This document shows positions 1-11,654 of a stretch of DNA of 64,000 bases, piece by piece; position 1 is the first letter of the stretch; each line of letters begins with the position of its first letter. The stretch comes from Pyxicephalus adspersus. Lineage: Eukaryota > Chordata > Amphibia > Anura > Pyxicephalidae. The position numbers and the translations under genes were made by a program. The notes under the pieces were generated by a model. The model had not been told where the DNA came from. It saw only the letters and a program-made list of their open reading frames with translations, and made no database searches. Location of the stretch: positions 18,578,872 to 18,642,871 of the forward strand of contig NC_092863.1 in the NCBI RefSeq assembly GCF_032062135.1. Reading direction: 5' to 3'.

Positions 1-1902
1 TGTCTATCAACTTGTGTGGCATGAGTTAATCATTGACTTAATATTTCTCATGCATGAAATGACCTCTTGTTATATTGTAAGCGACAGCAGAGGGAGGCAG
101 GGAGGGCAGTCAAGCGGCTGATCCAAAGTCTATCTATAGGGAAGGGGAAGGGAGGGTGCTGTGACGCAACTAGTGCCATTTCAATGCCACCCACCCTTCA
201 CCTAGCAGTTATGCAAATGTCTTTTTACTTGTGTTACTCCCGCTGGGATTTCAACTCTTCATGCTGCAGATACAGCCTGACAGGTGCAATGCTTGCCAAT
301 GTCTGTGTCGCTTCCTTCTGCCATATTATAATCCTGTGTACACTTTCCCATGGTGAAAAGGGATAACTGTCACCATTAGGGTCTAGTTTCTGGGGCATTA
401 AAGAAAGTTAAGGCTTAACACAAAGAAGTAAAGCTGGATTTAATCATAAGCTTAAGACGGCAATGCTGTTGGCTCACATTTAATTTCTTGTAGCCTTCAA
501 AATATACTGCAGTGTTAAGGAACAGCAGCTGTATTTGGTTTGTATTTCACCTGGGGCTTTTCAGTAGGAGACCAAAATATGTGAAAGACGCAAGATATAA
601 CGCACAGTTGTATTTGGGTATAATGTTAGCAATAATTTCATAGTAGATAAAAACAGGAAATTTTAAATATTTTGAAAGCTCAGAGATGGTCTTGAAGCTG
701 CAACTGTACTGACCACTGCATATATTGTATAGATTTAAATTATGTACCTGAACTCTGCTTTGACTTCAGCTACACCATCATTTTATAATGTAACCTGTGG
801 TTCCTGGGAAATATGGTTATACGGGGGGTTGGGAAGGCAATGACAACCTCACTCTAAAGACAGCCATGCAGCTAGTAGAAGTTTTTAAGATATTAGACAT
901 TGGATTCAATAAAAAAATGAATCTAGCAAAACCAGACCTTTCTTGATTGATATTTGATCACTCTATAGATTGAACATTATTTGGGGATTCCCATTCTTCG
1001 TTCAACATGCACCTCCATCATCAGCTCCACATCTTCTTACTAGCAATAGTGGAGCTTGTCTGTGCAATGTGTGACAGTTGCTTTTAGTCCCAACATATAA
1101 CATATTTGGGACAATGAATCTAAGTTGGGAAGAGTTGTCAACCCCTTGCCTAAGGATGGCCTTCTTTGAAGGATCACCAGGTACTCTAATGAAAGCCGAA
1201 ATTTAAATAAAGGTTTAAAACTACGTTAAGGTTTTAGTGGCTTGGTTCAGATCTATTATTACAGAGCATGAGATACCTTAAACTGGTTTAACCTTCTTTA
1301 TCTGGCTGATTACCACTTGCTGGTTTATGTTCTTATCCATTTTTGCTGAGGAGAGCCTTCCTACAACATCTCATGAACTTACTTGACAGAAAATCAATTG
1401 TAAATTGCAAAAATGTTGCTGCAGAGCTTTATCCTTCATATCTAGTTCTGATTTGCTCAAGAAATATTAGTGTACAATTGTAAATGTTATCAGTAGCTTT
1501 TTTAGTAGAAATCAAACTATTCTTTACGTTTATTTATCAAATACAAATGAAAGTGTTTTGACTAATAAAGAGCAGGAACTGAAGTTGTTAAGATCCCATA
1601 ATATAGAAATATTTTTATAGCTTTTCTTGTTATGTTTCCTTGTGCTTGCACTTATATTCCAGAAATGTTTCAGCTTCTGTATCACAAACCTTTTACAAAA
1701 GCCAGTTTGAAAGTTTGGATTTGGTTTGTGGCACTTTAGTAGAAGCGACATTTAGGCAGGATTGTGAAGTCTGGAGATACTTTGCCACTAGGACCAAAGC
1801 TAGAATATCAGTTTTGGGTCATAGTAGACTTTCACTAAAAAAGCTAACATTAAGCTATGCTAAGAATCCAGAATATATCAACATCTTTAGAAGTAAGGTT
1901 TA
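1..1902. other. Noncoding AT-rich stretch, no feature seen
   Basis: I see no gene, RNA gene or recognisable repeat here. The longest open frames (for example 67-366 plus) have biased composition, no matching splice signals and no family resemblance. It may be intergenic or intronic. Confidence 0.6.
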
Positions 1903-2015
1903 AGTTTTTAGTTTTCTTCCTTGTATTTGCACTTGTCTCCTCTGGGCATACTTGTTTCTTTCCACATCCTGAAAACATACAGTTAGGGTAATTGGCTTTC
2001 CTCAAATTGGACTTA

Positions 2016-2346
2016 AGCCACGTACACACGTTCAATGGTTCTCGCCCGATAATCGGCTCAGGGCCGATATCGGGCGAGAATCTGGCGTGTGTACAGCCCC
2101 AGTCATCGATCGTCTGAACGACCGTCCTGGCAGATCCACGGACAATGGGTAACTAACGATCCTAATGCAAATGAAGAAAAGGAAGGTGCAGCAGGGTGCC
2201 GCTCTGTTGCTCTCCCCCTCCCCTCTCCATAAAGCGGAACCTTGCTGTATGTACAGCACTTGTTCATGCATCGTGCAATAATAGTCATTGGAAAGGATCG
2301 TGAAAGATCCTTTCCAACGACTAATATTGCACATGTGTATGCGGCT
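2016..2346 (+). mobile_element. PIF/Harbinger-like MITE, subfamily I
   Basis: The ends are inverted repeats: AGCCACGTACACACGTTCAA on the left and its diverged complement (ATTGCACATGTGTATGCGGCT) on the right. It is flanked by TTA on the left and TTG on the right. Because the host is a SINE of known order, the target TTA can be inferred at the insertion point. Near the left end an internal palindrome (GATAATCGGCTC.. / CCGATATCGGGC) forms a hairpin. There is no transposase. At least five other copies of this subfamily are in the window. The superfamily call rests on the TTA target duplication and the lack of coding sequence. Confidence 0.7.
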
Positions 2347-2360
2347 TTGGACTATGTTAA

Positions 2361-2700
2361 CACCTTTCGTACTATGTACTGGTATCAACATGATTAGCTG
2401 GCTCCCGCGCTCATAGTACATCTGATTTGGTGGCTTCACAGCTGCCTATCACATACATATTAGCAGTGTAATTTGGTTCCTGGACAGTTTCCAAGCTTAC
2501 TTGCAGCTCCTTGGAGCCCTGGACTGGTGGTAGTCAATCAGGATAGCTGGCTTGGTACAATTGGTGATCAGCTCTGCGTATGCTTGGCTGCTGGCCTGGA
2601 GAGAGCAAAACACTGAACAGAAATTACTGCTTTCAGAAAATACATAATGTGTGTGGTGATGGTGGGGGGATGATCTACAAATTAACCCTGGAGTGAAGCC
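2361..2700. mobile_element. Unclassified 340-bp insertion within a SINE
   Basis: The SINE body stops at GTTAA (2356-2360) and resumes at GTTATTGACATATG (2701 on), so the intervening 340 bp are foreign to it. The short GTTA match at both joins may be a target duplication. I find no terminal inverted repeat, no poly(A) and no coding sequence that would assign a class. A diverged solo element or an internal deletion product are both possible. Confidence 0.4.
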
Positions 2701-2830
2701 GTTATTGACATATGACCATGGTGAGGACAATTTATTTTTTAGAATGTAAGCTCCTCAGGCCAGTGACATGACTATGAACTCAATAAAGCACTTCAGAAGA
2801 TTAAGCACTATCCAAATACATAATTAAATA

Positions 2831-4435
2831 ATAGGGATTAAATATTTACCTTTCCCACAGGAATATGCTGTACCAGATTCACTCCTGATCTATACTCGAA
2901 GGCGTATGCAAGTGAGTTAGCGAACTAGCTGGTCTTCACCTCCTAGCAGACATTGGGCATTTATACTTGGTGTTACCACTAAAGGAAACCTGGAGCAGTA
3001 TTTTAACCGGCTAATTTATTTCTCCCCTACTATTTATCCCAGCAAAATAATTCATTTTTGTAAGCATTAAACATTATTAAATCATTATTATGTAAACACT
3101 ATGGGTCCCATTAAAGGTAAAATATGATTCCTAAATAAACATATGTAAAATGATTCCACTGCAAGCTGATATAAAGAACTGCTGGTCTTGATACGTCTGT
3201 CTAATGCATGAGACATCTGCTTTGCCAGCCCCCATGCCCGCTTTCTTAGGTATATATTTAGCTTTTGGCATGACGCTGCAACAGCTTTGATTTCACAACA
3301 TACTTTCCAAACAGAGGCAGACACTCTTGCTGGAGTTGGGTTACCGATTGTAACTTAGCCAACTCTAGAGGGCACGTAGGCTGCCCTTCCTCGTCAGCAT
3401 CCTGCAGGGCCAAGCACCAAACATGCTGTCATCTACCTCTAAAAAGGCAGCAGGAAACTATTCCATTCTAATCATTGTCCACCTTTTTAACAGACAAGTA
3501 AAGAATAAAACAAGTTTTTCAGTTTACTGCCATTGGCTACTGGACATAAAAGATGAAACATTGGCATGGGGTTAGTTGTCTCGTAGTTATGCAGTAACTT
3601 GGTTAGATAGACTTTCTTAGAGTGTTGCATCATGCATTATGCAACATGAATACAGACCTACTCTCGAAAACAAACATTTGTGATTTTCCCAGAACATCCG
3701 TTTCAGACATGTACACCTATGGACTTATATTAAAGCATAGTGAAGTGCAAAGTGTAACAAACCATAGTTAGCAATCGTCTTACATAAAAAAGTAAAAATC
3801 CTGTTGAACTCTAAGGAAAGCTGCACTTTGCACATCATTGATCTTTGCAGTGTCTAAATAAAGAAGACCTCTAATTTACTACTGGTTATCTTTACAAGAG
3901 CAACTTACCCTTAGTACATACCCTACCCTTGATCCCTCAGTGCCCTGCCACTCAGGCCACAGATACATAATAAAATTTATATTAGATTCCTGCATTAATT
4001 TCGCAAAACACAACTCATGAAAGAGGGAGGACTAGCAAAGTTTTCTAACATGGTATAATTGATTTTCAGAGTGCAATCAGTTTAAAGCAATTCTGTTTCC
4101 CCCTGTAAATTCCCTCAAATACCTTTTGATCTGACCAATAGTCCCTCTAATGCAGTTTCATGTAGTAGTGTGGCAGCCATGCTGTACTACTTCTGAATTT
4201 AGAGCACAGTTGTCTAGGCTGTTGCTACTTGCACTATAGTGGGATGAAAATTTGTTGCAGGAAACATGGCCAGAATTAAACCTTTTCACAGACCTTGTGT
4301 CATATGTATAAAGGAAATAGTTGGGAACTGTGCAACATATCTGTATCCTAATACTTCTTTTAAAAAAAATTGAGTTGTCCTTTACTGTTTAGAACAGCTT
4401 ACTTTAAATAATTACTTTAAATAATTTTTAGATAT
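2831..4435. other. Noncoding stretch, no feature seen
   Basis: AT-rich sequence with scattered short open frames only. A donor-like GTAAGTT on the minus strand near 3900-3910 lacks a convincing acceptor. Nothing else stands out. Confidence 0.55.
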
Positions 4436-4694
4436 TGGGGAACCCCTGCTAAAACCATAGGAGGTCAATGGGAAAAATACACCTTAAATCTTAAAGAGGT
4501 CTTAAAAAGGCTCCCTTAAGGAATCCTCTATTCTTTGAAGTCAAAATTCCACCCTTACCAGTAAAAAAGAGCACTGGCGTCATGCTGCTGAATCTGCCCA
4601 ATAAACTATTAGGTTACCATTAAACATCAGGTCAATTAGCCAAAGCTCAAAGAACCTATAGCAACTTCTGAAGGAACCGTAGTTGAGAATAACT
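4436..4694 (-). mobile_element. Nonautonomous hAT-like element, TTCTCAACC family
   Basis: Read on the minus strand it begins CAGTTATTCTCAACTACGGT followed by a decayed GGTTCCTTCAGAAGTTGCTA tract. This is a family seen again at 14263, 21690, 43027 and 60115. The TTCTCAAC start resembles hAT termini of the Charlie type. The far end near 4436 is approximate, and no target duplication is clear. Confidence 0.5.
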
Positions 4695-4957
4695 GACCTA
4701 GAGCCAAGTCTTCATAGGATGAACCATAATAATAAATTGAGGTCCCAGATTGTATGTACTTGTAGCAATAATTCAACATAAAATATAAAAAAAGGCAGCA
4801 GAGTGCTTGTGAACAGTTCAACAGTCCATCTTTCTCTGCTACAGATTTTCAAGTAAAACTAGTCTTGTAATAAAGAGGCTGGGATTCAAAAACTTCCATC
4901 CTTACAATACAATGAGAGAATGTCTGTTGTTAAAGCAAAGCTATGCTTGGCCTAAAG

Positions 4958-5464
4958 CAGAGGTAGGCAAACCCGGATACGGCCTAGCCAGTATTCATGT
5001 CCGGCCTTACGCCCCCCATTATTTATTGTTGGATCCGGCCTAATTGAAATGTTGGGTTATCGCGATATCATCGAGTTCCCACACAGTAACCCCAAATACT
5101 ATGCCTAAAGAGCAGAAGCAACGGGCAGCTACCAGTCTCCAGAAGGTTGACCTCGAATGTCTTGTCTTTAACCCCGAATGGACTGACGAAATATTCTTCG
5201 TCCAACACGCCAACAAAGCACCTGTGTTTAGTGTGCAATGACGCCAACAGAACTTTCAAAGGGTCAAATCTCAAGGGGCATTTCCATGCCAAACATGTAC
5301 ACGTGTACAAAGACTACACCGCGGATAAGCGGAAGACTGAGGCTGGTCGCTTGCAGTCACGGTTGGAAAAAAACCTTTCCTTGGACACCTTGTTTCTTCT
5401 AGCCTAGTGTGCCTTCTTGAACTCCTGAAATGGCCTAGTAGCCCAAAAAGTTTTCTGACCCCTG
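4958..5464 (+). mobile_element. Internally deleted hAT transposon, CAGRGGTAGGCAAAC family
   Basis: The left end CAGAGGTAGGCAAAC and the right end (complement CAGGGGTCAGAAAAC) are diverged terminal inverted repeats. The 8-bp flanks GCCTAAAG (4950-4957) and GCCCTAAG (5465-5472) agree at 6 of 8 positions, fitting an old hAT duplication. Inside are the first roughly 100 codons of a transposase (5101-5407), after which the middle and C-terminal catalytic part are deleted. The 348-bp element at 53551 has the same ends but no coding remnant. Confidence 0.8.
5101..5407 (+). pseudogene. hAT transposase N-terminus with BED zinc finger, frameshifted
   Basis: An ATG at 5101 opens a frame (MPKEQKQ..) with KVDLE, FNPEWTDE and IFFVQ segments, typical of N-termini of BED-finger hAT transposases related to GTF2IRD2/ZBED5-type proteins. 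The frame then breaks near 5220, and the similarity continues in the next frame with CLVC, a spacer, and HFHAKH. In that second frame the metal ligands would be Cys27, Cys30, His45 and His50 counted from the ATG at 5147, followed by a basic helix ending in RLEKN. A stop at 5405 and the deletion of the RNase-H-like and dimerisation regions mean no active enzyme. Confidence in the family is high; the exact subfamily is uncertain. Confidence 0.75.
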
Positions 5465-5848
5465 GCCCTAAGTAAAAAAGTATCTGACCAGCAAAAAGAG
5501 CACATTCAGAGCTAAGTTTACCATCAGGCAGGATGGCTGGGTCACTTAGGCAATTTTCTTTGTTGCGTTTTTTTTTTCCTTCATCAGCAAAAACACAGTT
5601 ATTTACACCGGGGATCCAAAAGATTTTTATGCCCACCTATCAGTGGGAATAATAAATACACTGGTATCAGTAATGAATAACCCAGCATTATTGGGAATAA
5701 TAAATATCCAGTGCTAGTGGAAGTAATAATTGCCCTTGTATCAGTTGTCAAAGATGGTGCCCCAATATTGATGTTCAGTAAGAATTAAAGCTTTTCAGCA
5801 TTGGTCTCAGTGAAATTCTGAAAGTTTCTCCTGGCACTGCTGTGTTTA

Positions 5849-6261
5849 GTCGGACATACGGGCAATAATTATCGTTAGAAAATGAACGAATAACGATCAA
5901 TCGACGATTATTTTGAAAGATCGTATTGTGCACAATTCTGTACATGCTAAAAAGATATGATCGTTCAAATATAATCCACCAATAATGAATACGATATACG
6001 ATATACTATGAACAATGCAGGAAGTGACATGTACAGGAGAAAGTGTATCACAGAACAATCCACGATCACTGAACGACCGTACACACAATAGACAGCAAAC
6101 TATCATCGCCCAATCATATCCGCCAGGACGGTCGTTGGTTTCCAGTGACATTCCTCATTCGGTGTCGGCGTTAACCAGTCATTGTGCACTTTTTTGTTAA
6201 CGATTATCAGCCGATCGATTGTTCGTTTCCAACGATTATTATTGCTTGCGTGTACCTAGCC
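5849..6261 (+). mobile_element. PIF/Harbinger-like MITE, subfamily II (palindrome-rich)
   Basis: Perfect TTA at both sides (5846-5848 and 6262-6264). The right terminus reads ATTGCTTGCGTGTACCTAGCC, and the left is its diverged complement. The interior is full of CGAT/ATCG steps. It aligns along its length with the reverse complement of 31570-31986, for example around GAACGACCGTACACAC and CCGCCAGGACGGTCG. Length 413 bp against 417 bp for the other copy. No coding sequence; the open frames here are by-products of the palindromic composition. Confidence 0.75.
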
Positions 6262-6264
6262 TTA

Positions 6265-8454
6265 CCTGTGTGACTTCATGTCCTATACTGCACCTTACAA
6301 TGGCATCACAGCAAGGAGTATACTGGCACTATAGGGAAGGAGATCACTCTCCCCCCTGCCAAGTGGCACACAAGCATACAATAAAAAAGCTATGCATGCT
6401 TTTTTTACTCTAGAGGCTGATGTACAGCCTGATATGGACCAGAAGAATACAGAAAGAATGTGAATTTTTAACCACAAATCTTTGTTTACACTTCGAAAAT
6501 GGATTCGGGCAGCACTTCATTTGTTATCAGCCTTAATTTCCATTGCACGGGCTGCACTCACCCACATGACATAGGTTTTGATTCTCACTTACAAAATAAA
6601 CAGACTGAGAAAAAAACAATGTTACAAAGTCCTTAACTGTACCAGAACTCCTTGCTTTTTCTATTATAAAAACTTGTTCAACATTTATTATATGACTCCA
6701 GTATACTGAACTCTATGTACTGAAGCATATTTAAACTTCTAACTATTACCCCTCCACTGTATATACATTTTTGTCCCCCTAGGCTTGACTTTAAAAAGTG
6801 TCTTCTCTCCATCGTCTTCACATAAGGGTAATGAGATAAGTTGTTTTTGCTTCAATACATCTTACAGGAAGTGACACTGCATTTCTGCCAAGATCGACAG
6901 GTATTTTTTGTATTTGTTAAAATATTCTTCGCTTGAAGAATGAAAAAATAGAATGCAGCCACCATATCATATAAGGAATGCAATATATTACATTTTTGTG
7001 TTTAGATTTTACAGAGATTGCCTCCAACATCATCAGGCGCCATTACAGCTGTACCTTTTTATGCAGTGTCCTAAACTGGTATAAAAATATAATAATCTTC
7101 CCTAAACTTAACCCTAATATATAAAAAAAATGAAGTGAGGAGTAGACAGTTGTAGTTCAACTCATGAGAGCAGTTTAGGATGCCAATGTTGCTCCTCCAT
7201 AGGTATTGGTATTTGTTTTTTGAGTTTAGATTTAAGATTCAATTGTAATTGGCATTATGACAACAAATATAAATGGGCATTTTTTTTTAGCTCTAATGAG
7301 TTTCATTTAAAAGGGGTTCCCCAAGTTTCCATATTTACTGCAAATGTTCTTCTAAAAAGTTGTGAAAGGCTGATCTATATTATGTGTATTTATATTTCTG
7401 TATGTATTAGCCCCATACACATTGTAAACCCACTATGAAACTTTTTCTTGTATGTATTGATTGCTTAACACATTATTGCGTTACTCTCTTGTACTTGCAT
7501 ACTCTTTTTCCCATGATCCACTGCTAACACTCAAGGTTACCAGCACAGAAAGCAAATAAACTGTTCATTGCAAGTCTAATTAACTGTAAGGTGTTCTGCT
7601 CTAGGAAACACCACTAACAGAAGCTTACGTGTATTTTTTTTTATAGAGGTAAACAACATAAACTATACAGGAGCTTTTTGTATTTGTGTTTTTTACATAT
7701 GTGTGAAACTATTATCTTTATTATATGATGGTATCAGATAGTGCTAAAAAATGTTTAATGTATATTTGTAATTATATATTTAAATGGGGCAGGTCTGTTT
7801 GCTTATTTTGTCTCCTGCTTACCTTGTTTTTGCACTGATCTTGTCAATCTGATTAAAAGCAATAGACTCTCTTCACTTTCTATTAATGTAAAATACCCAC
7901 AATGCACACTGTAGGCTAGGACCATGCCATCTTTGCCTAAGTAACACCTAAGTATAGCTCAGAGTAACATATTTTATTCCTGGAAAGAACAGATATTTTT
8001 TTCACACTGACGTGTTTAAAGGAGCTATACACCATGTGCCTTTGATACTCATAACCATGGACCAATAGCCTCGTTGGCTGTAAATCAACATCAAACGACT
8101 GCATCAGCTAGTATGGAAACCTCAGAGAATAAAACATGTCAAACCAATCATGCACTGCCTATTAAGGTTGTTTGGACCAATGCAAGATTTGGCAGGTCTC
8201 GTAAATGTCAAGACTGCCAAGGTAGCACTGAACAACAGACATCATGGATAAGGGAACAAACTCTTGCAAGAATAAATACTATAAACTGTGTAGCCACATG
8301 CATTCACCATATCATCATATATGCACCAAGAAGTTTCAATATTACAGACTCATAAAACTGAATCTACAGTAATGTGGTATATCTAACCCAATGTAAAAAT
8401 TGCAATCAAGGATGTTGAACTGGGTAAAATTGTTGGAGATTTCTGAATTTGTTC
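6265..8454. other. Noncoding AT-rich stretch, no feature seen
   Basis: Long runs of T and A and no repeat I recognise. On the minus strand at 7826-7851 a 26-nt interval has a decent acceptor and donor, but it is not frame-compatible with the other candidate exons, so no gene is called. Confidence 0.55.
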
Positions 8455-8665
8455 TCCTTGTGTTTGTGTTCTTTCACATTTCAAAAAACATACTGAGCGA
8501 GTAATTGGCTTCCCCTCAAATTGGCCATAGATTTATTAATCACATATTACTATGGTAGGGATGTTGGATTGTAAGCTTCTCTAACAGTTAGAGACGTAAT
8601 ATGGACGTAATATGGAAAGAACTGTTGAAGGGGACAGCACTACATAATACACAAATAAACAACTA
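8455..8665 (+). repeat. 3' half of the tRNA-derived SINE
   Basis: It carries the SINE landmarks in order: AAACATAC, GTAATTGGCTTCCCCTCAAA, TACTATGGTAGGGATGTTGG, GTAAGCTTCTC. The terminal part is decayed, with a local duplication of ACGTAATATGG. The tRNA-like 5' part is absent, as is usual for truncated SINE copies. Confidence 0.65.
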
Positions 8666-8773
8666 TGAATTGCTTGGTTTTTTACAGGAATTTCAATTCC
8701 ATTCATGAATGGAAAATTGCTATGTTAAGAATGATAATCCTATATGATGGAAATGATAATAGGCTCAGCGTTA

Positions 8774-9099
8774 GGCTAGGTACACACGTGCAATGGTTCT
8801 CGCCTGATAATCGTCTTAGGGCTGATCTCGGACGAGAGTCTTGCGTGTGTACAGTGCACGTCTTCTATCGTCCGAACAACAGTCCTGAGGGATCCACGGA
8901 TGATGGACGACGAACGATCGTAATCGAAGTGAAGGGGTAGATAGCACAGTGGGGTGCCGCTCTGTCGTTCTCCCCTCTCCATAGAGCAGAACGGTGCTGT
9001 ATGTACAGCATTTGTTCATGCATCGTGCAGTTGTTTGTCGTTGGAGAAGATCATGAAAGATCCTATCCAACGACAAATATTGCACATGTGTACATGGCC
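8774..9099 (+). mobile_element. PIF/Harbinger-like MITE, subfamily I, with exact TTA duplication
   Basis: TTA flanks both ends exactly (8771-8773 and 9100-9102). The left terminus GGCTAGGTACACACGTGCAA is matched by the right terminus TTGCACATGTGTACATGGCC as its complement. Interior segments TGGGGTGCCGCTCTGTCG and CTGTATGTACAGCA recur in the copies at 2016, 11289 and 12081. This is the best delimited subfamily I copy. Confidence 0.8.
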
Positions 9100-9117
9100 T
9101 TAATTTCAATTGTCTTA

Positions 9118-9158
9118 GGCTACGTACACACTTGCAATGGTGGATCTGGCGTGTGTAC
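9118..9158 (+). mobile_element. Remnant of a subfamily I MITE
   Basis: TTA precedes GGCTACGTACACACTTGCAA, and a short TCTGGCGTGTGTAC follows, with TTA again at 9159-9161. It looks like a copy deleted down to its end sequences, only 15 bp after the preceding MITE. Confidence 0.5.
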
Positions 9159-9165
9159 TTACAAT

Positions 9166-9708
9166 CAGATACCTTAATGAACATTCTGACCTCCATGACC
9201 CCACATCCTATCATTTCATAACCCACTCTTTGGCTCCTTATCGAGCTCACCTTTATTATACTTTCTTTAACCCTTGCCAAACTTTTACAGATTCTTATCT
9301 TAACTACAGAATTTTTCCTGTTAATTGGTTCTGTGAATTGGCACTGCTTTGGACTGATTAAGGTAGATAATATTGTAAAAGTCCGTATAATAGAAATAGG
9401 CTTTGTCTCTCATGGACTTCAGTTTGTAGCAAGTACAACAAGCAACAAAGCATTTCATCAAACCTCAAGCAACTTTCCTAAATCTCAGGCTTCAGCTAAA
9501 AAGACAACAGCTATAGTCTGAGAATTTAAACACATACATTAATGAGAGTGCTGCCATTTTAATCAAATTCCTAATGGGAGTCAATAAGCATTTAACTTGA
9601 TGTCACTGCGCTGCTTCTACTTTTACTGTTCACTCCTGGGCTAGGTAGAAGGAGAGTTTTAGGTAAAAATGACACTGTAACAGAGGAAAAACCAGGTTCC
9701 CTGGTGTG
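9166..9708. other. Noncoding stretch, no feature seen
   Basis: No repeat or exon-like structure recognised between the MITE remnant and the hAT element. Confidence 0.55.
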
Positions 9709-9716
9709 CTACAGAG

Positions 9717-10067
9717 CAGTGGTCGCCAACCGGTGGTCCGGAAGAAAATTTTGGTGGGCTGCAAAAAAAATGACTTGGCCAGTGCATCCCCATCTTCCAT
9801 CACACGCTCAGACCTGCTTGCTAAAGATCCTGGGGGGCCAGTAGCGAAGAATGTAGACACAACAAAGTTATTTTTTGAAGTCAACAAAGTTGTGTCCATA
9901 CTGGGGACATGATCAGGGGGTTCAGGAGAAGGACCGCTGCTCTGTTCTGTGAAGGGAGAGGGTTCTGGCATCATGACATAACACTGGGGGAAGTTTCCCC
10001 GCGCATGTGCAGGATTTACTGTCATGAATGTAGTGGTCCGTGAGGTCCAAAAGGTTGGGGACCACTG
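9717..10067 (-). mobile_element. Nonautonomous hAT element, CAGTGGTCSCCAACC family
   Basis: The left end CAGTGGTCGCCAACCGG and the right end GGTTGGGGACCACTG are inverted repeats. The 8-bp direct repeat CTACAGAG lies at 9709-9716 and 10068-10075 with no mismatch, the expected hAT signature. The interior is in opposite orientation to the copies at 14373, 51078 and 63684 (shared GAAACTTCCCCC / TGATGCCAGAACC). No transposase remains. The perfect duplication suggests a fairly recent insertion. Confidence 0.9.
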
Positions 10068-10075
10068 CTACAGAG

Positions 10076-10914
10076 AACTATTTTATTACAAATTAGTCAG
10101 TCAAGAAAAAAATTGACTGACTGACTCTTTTGTACAAGGCCTACCATCAACAAGTTTGAGCTGATGGCTGCTTTAAATGCTTTAAAAGATTTGTTCCAAG
10201 TTGGCCTTGGATATTGTTTGAAAAAACGAACTACACTGTAAAGTAAAGTTTGTTAAAAATAAAAAATCAGCTACAGTACTCAACTTTTTATAAAGGTATA
10301 AAAATCCCTATTTTTCAAAATGATAAAAGGTAAGTGATTGGTAGGTATGGGTTAATGCTAAACTTTGCTATTGGTCTTTGTACTCCCTGTCAAAGTCTGG
10401 TACATTCACATAGGGCCAGGTGTGAACACAAGATTGGTTTAGATTGAGGAAGTTTCAGTCAGGAAACCCCTTTTGTATTGTAAAAGCTGGTCATATTATA
10501 GACTTGCAGGTGTGGAGTTATCTACCAACCACATCTATTATCCTGTATATACAATAGCATTTAAATCAAGCATATCCCAGACATAAAGCTGGTATTGTTT
10601 TATCCCACAGATAAGAGTCTTACATCATGTCTGGCTTCTTGATTAGCATAAAAGATTTTACTTTTATTATACTGTCTATGACAAGTTATAAATTTGCTGC
10701 TTTGATTAAACTAACATTTTATCACATTAGACATTACAACAGGGTTAAACAACCTGGGACTCGTCACGTACGACTTGCAAAATGTTCTCTACAATAAGGA
10801 AGGAGTGAAAAACTGCAAAACAAAAAAGAGGTGACATGAGATAATAGTGTGAATAGGGTGTTCCTTTACAAATTAATAATTGTACACAATGGGTCTAATA
10901 GACATGAGTATAAC
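10076..10914. other. Noncoding stretch, no feature seen
   Basis: No exon, RNA or repeat recognised. A short GTAAGTGATT at 10330 has no paired acceptor or open frame. Confidence 0.55.
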
Positions 10915-11034
10915 AGAAAACCTGGAATGGATTTAGTCAAGGATTGAAAACCTTTGCCAATTAAAAGAAAAAAATTCCTGGTTTGCTGGATCACCCAGTT
11001 TTACTAATCTATTATATCTTCTCCAGTCTTGGAC
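10915..11034. repeat. Foldback repeat, decayed copy
   Basis: Matches the foldback family at 36054 and 40341: AACCTGGAATGGATTTAGTC, then TTTGCTGGATCACCCAG and TCTCCAGTCTTGGA. One arm is largely lost. Confidence 0.6.
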
Positions 11035-11114
11035 CAATGTATCTTTTGTCATTGCAGTAAATGGCTATTTTCAAGTGATAATGAGCATTGAATGTGATGC
11101 TTACCACACGCTAA

Positions 11115-11145
11115 GGCTATGTACACACACGTGCAATAATTGTCA
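11115..11145 (+). mobile_element. Isolated MITE terminus
   Basis: GGCTATGTACACACACGTGC after CTAA matches the subfamily I end, then the similarity stops at the start of the inverted repeat arm at 11144. Truncated. Confidence 0.45.
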
Positions 11146-11288
11146 ATCAATAATACATTTATTTTGTTTAGGTTGTTAATAAATTGTTATAATAATGCAA
11201 TTTTTTGGAGCAGATCCTCCTCCCTTAAGGCAGGGGTAAATTGCTCACTTCTACTAAGGCTGATAGAACTAGAATAAAACCTAATTTA
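11144..11288 (+). repeat. Left arm of an inverted duplication (MITE flank)
   Basis: This block (AATAATACATTTATTTTG.., GCAGATCCTCCTCCC, GTAAATTGCTCACTTCTACT, AACTAGAATAAAACCTAATT) is found as its reverse complement at 12337-12505. Both abut the same end of a subfamily I MITE. It has no coding capacity. Confidence 0.75.
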
Positions 11289-11654
11289 AGCCGCATACAC
11301 ACTTTCAATTATAGTCGTTGGAAAGGATCTTTTACAATCCTTTCCAATGACTAAGCACTGCACGATGCATGAACGGGTGCTGTACATACTGTACATACAT
11401 ACTTTCCAACGACTAGGGACTGCGCAATCCATGAACAAGTACTGTACATACAGCACTGTTCTGCTCTATGGAGAGGGGAGAGGGAGAACGACAGAGCGGC
11501 ACTCCGCTTTGCTCTTTCTCTCTTCACTTGCATTACGATCATTCGTTATCCATCATACGTGGATCAGCCAGGACGGCTGTTCGAACAATGAACGACGATT
11601 GCTGTACACACGCCAGATTCTCGTTCGAGAACTATTGCACGTGTGTACCCAGCC
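11289..11654 (-). mobile_element. PIF/Harbinger-like MITE, subfamily I, minus orientation
   Basis: It starts AGCCGCATACACACTTTCAA after TTA (11286-11288) and ends ATTGCACGTGTGTACCCAGCC, where the target repeat has decayed to AAA. In reverse complement it follows the order of the copies at 2016 and 8774. A local duplication of the TTTCCAACGACTA and CTGTACATAC segments lengthens it. Together with 11144-11288 it forms one arm of an inverted duplication. Confidence 0.75.

Larger units (their letters stand above)
1903..2830 (+). repeat. tRNA-derived SINE fragment split by two insertions
   Basis: Three separated pieces line up in order with the intact SINE at 57479-57776: 1903-2012 (pre-tail body with AACATACAGTTAGGGTAATT), 2347-2360 (GACTATGTTAA), and 2701-2830 (TTGACATATGACCATGG, then GTAAGCTCC and the end region). 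The gaps are filled by a MITE (2016-2346) and an unclassified 340-bp block (2361-2700). The order of events is therefore SINE first, then two later insertions. The 5' part with the A and B boxes is missing or too diverged to see. Confidence 0.65.

Noticed and set aside
7826..7851. 26-nt microexon-like interval on the minus strand
   Set aside because: Joined after 31036-31105 it gives an immediate stop, and such short intervals with splice-like ends are common by chance.
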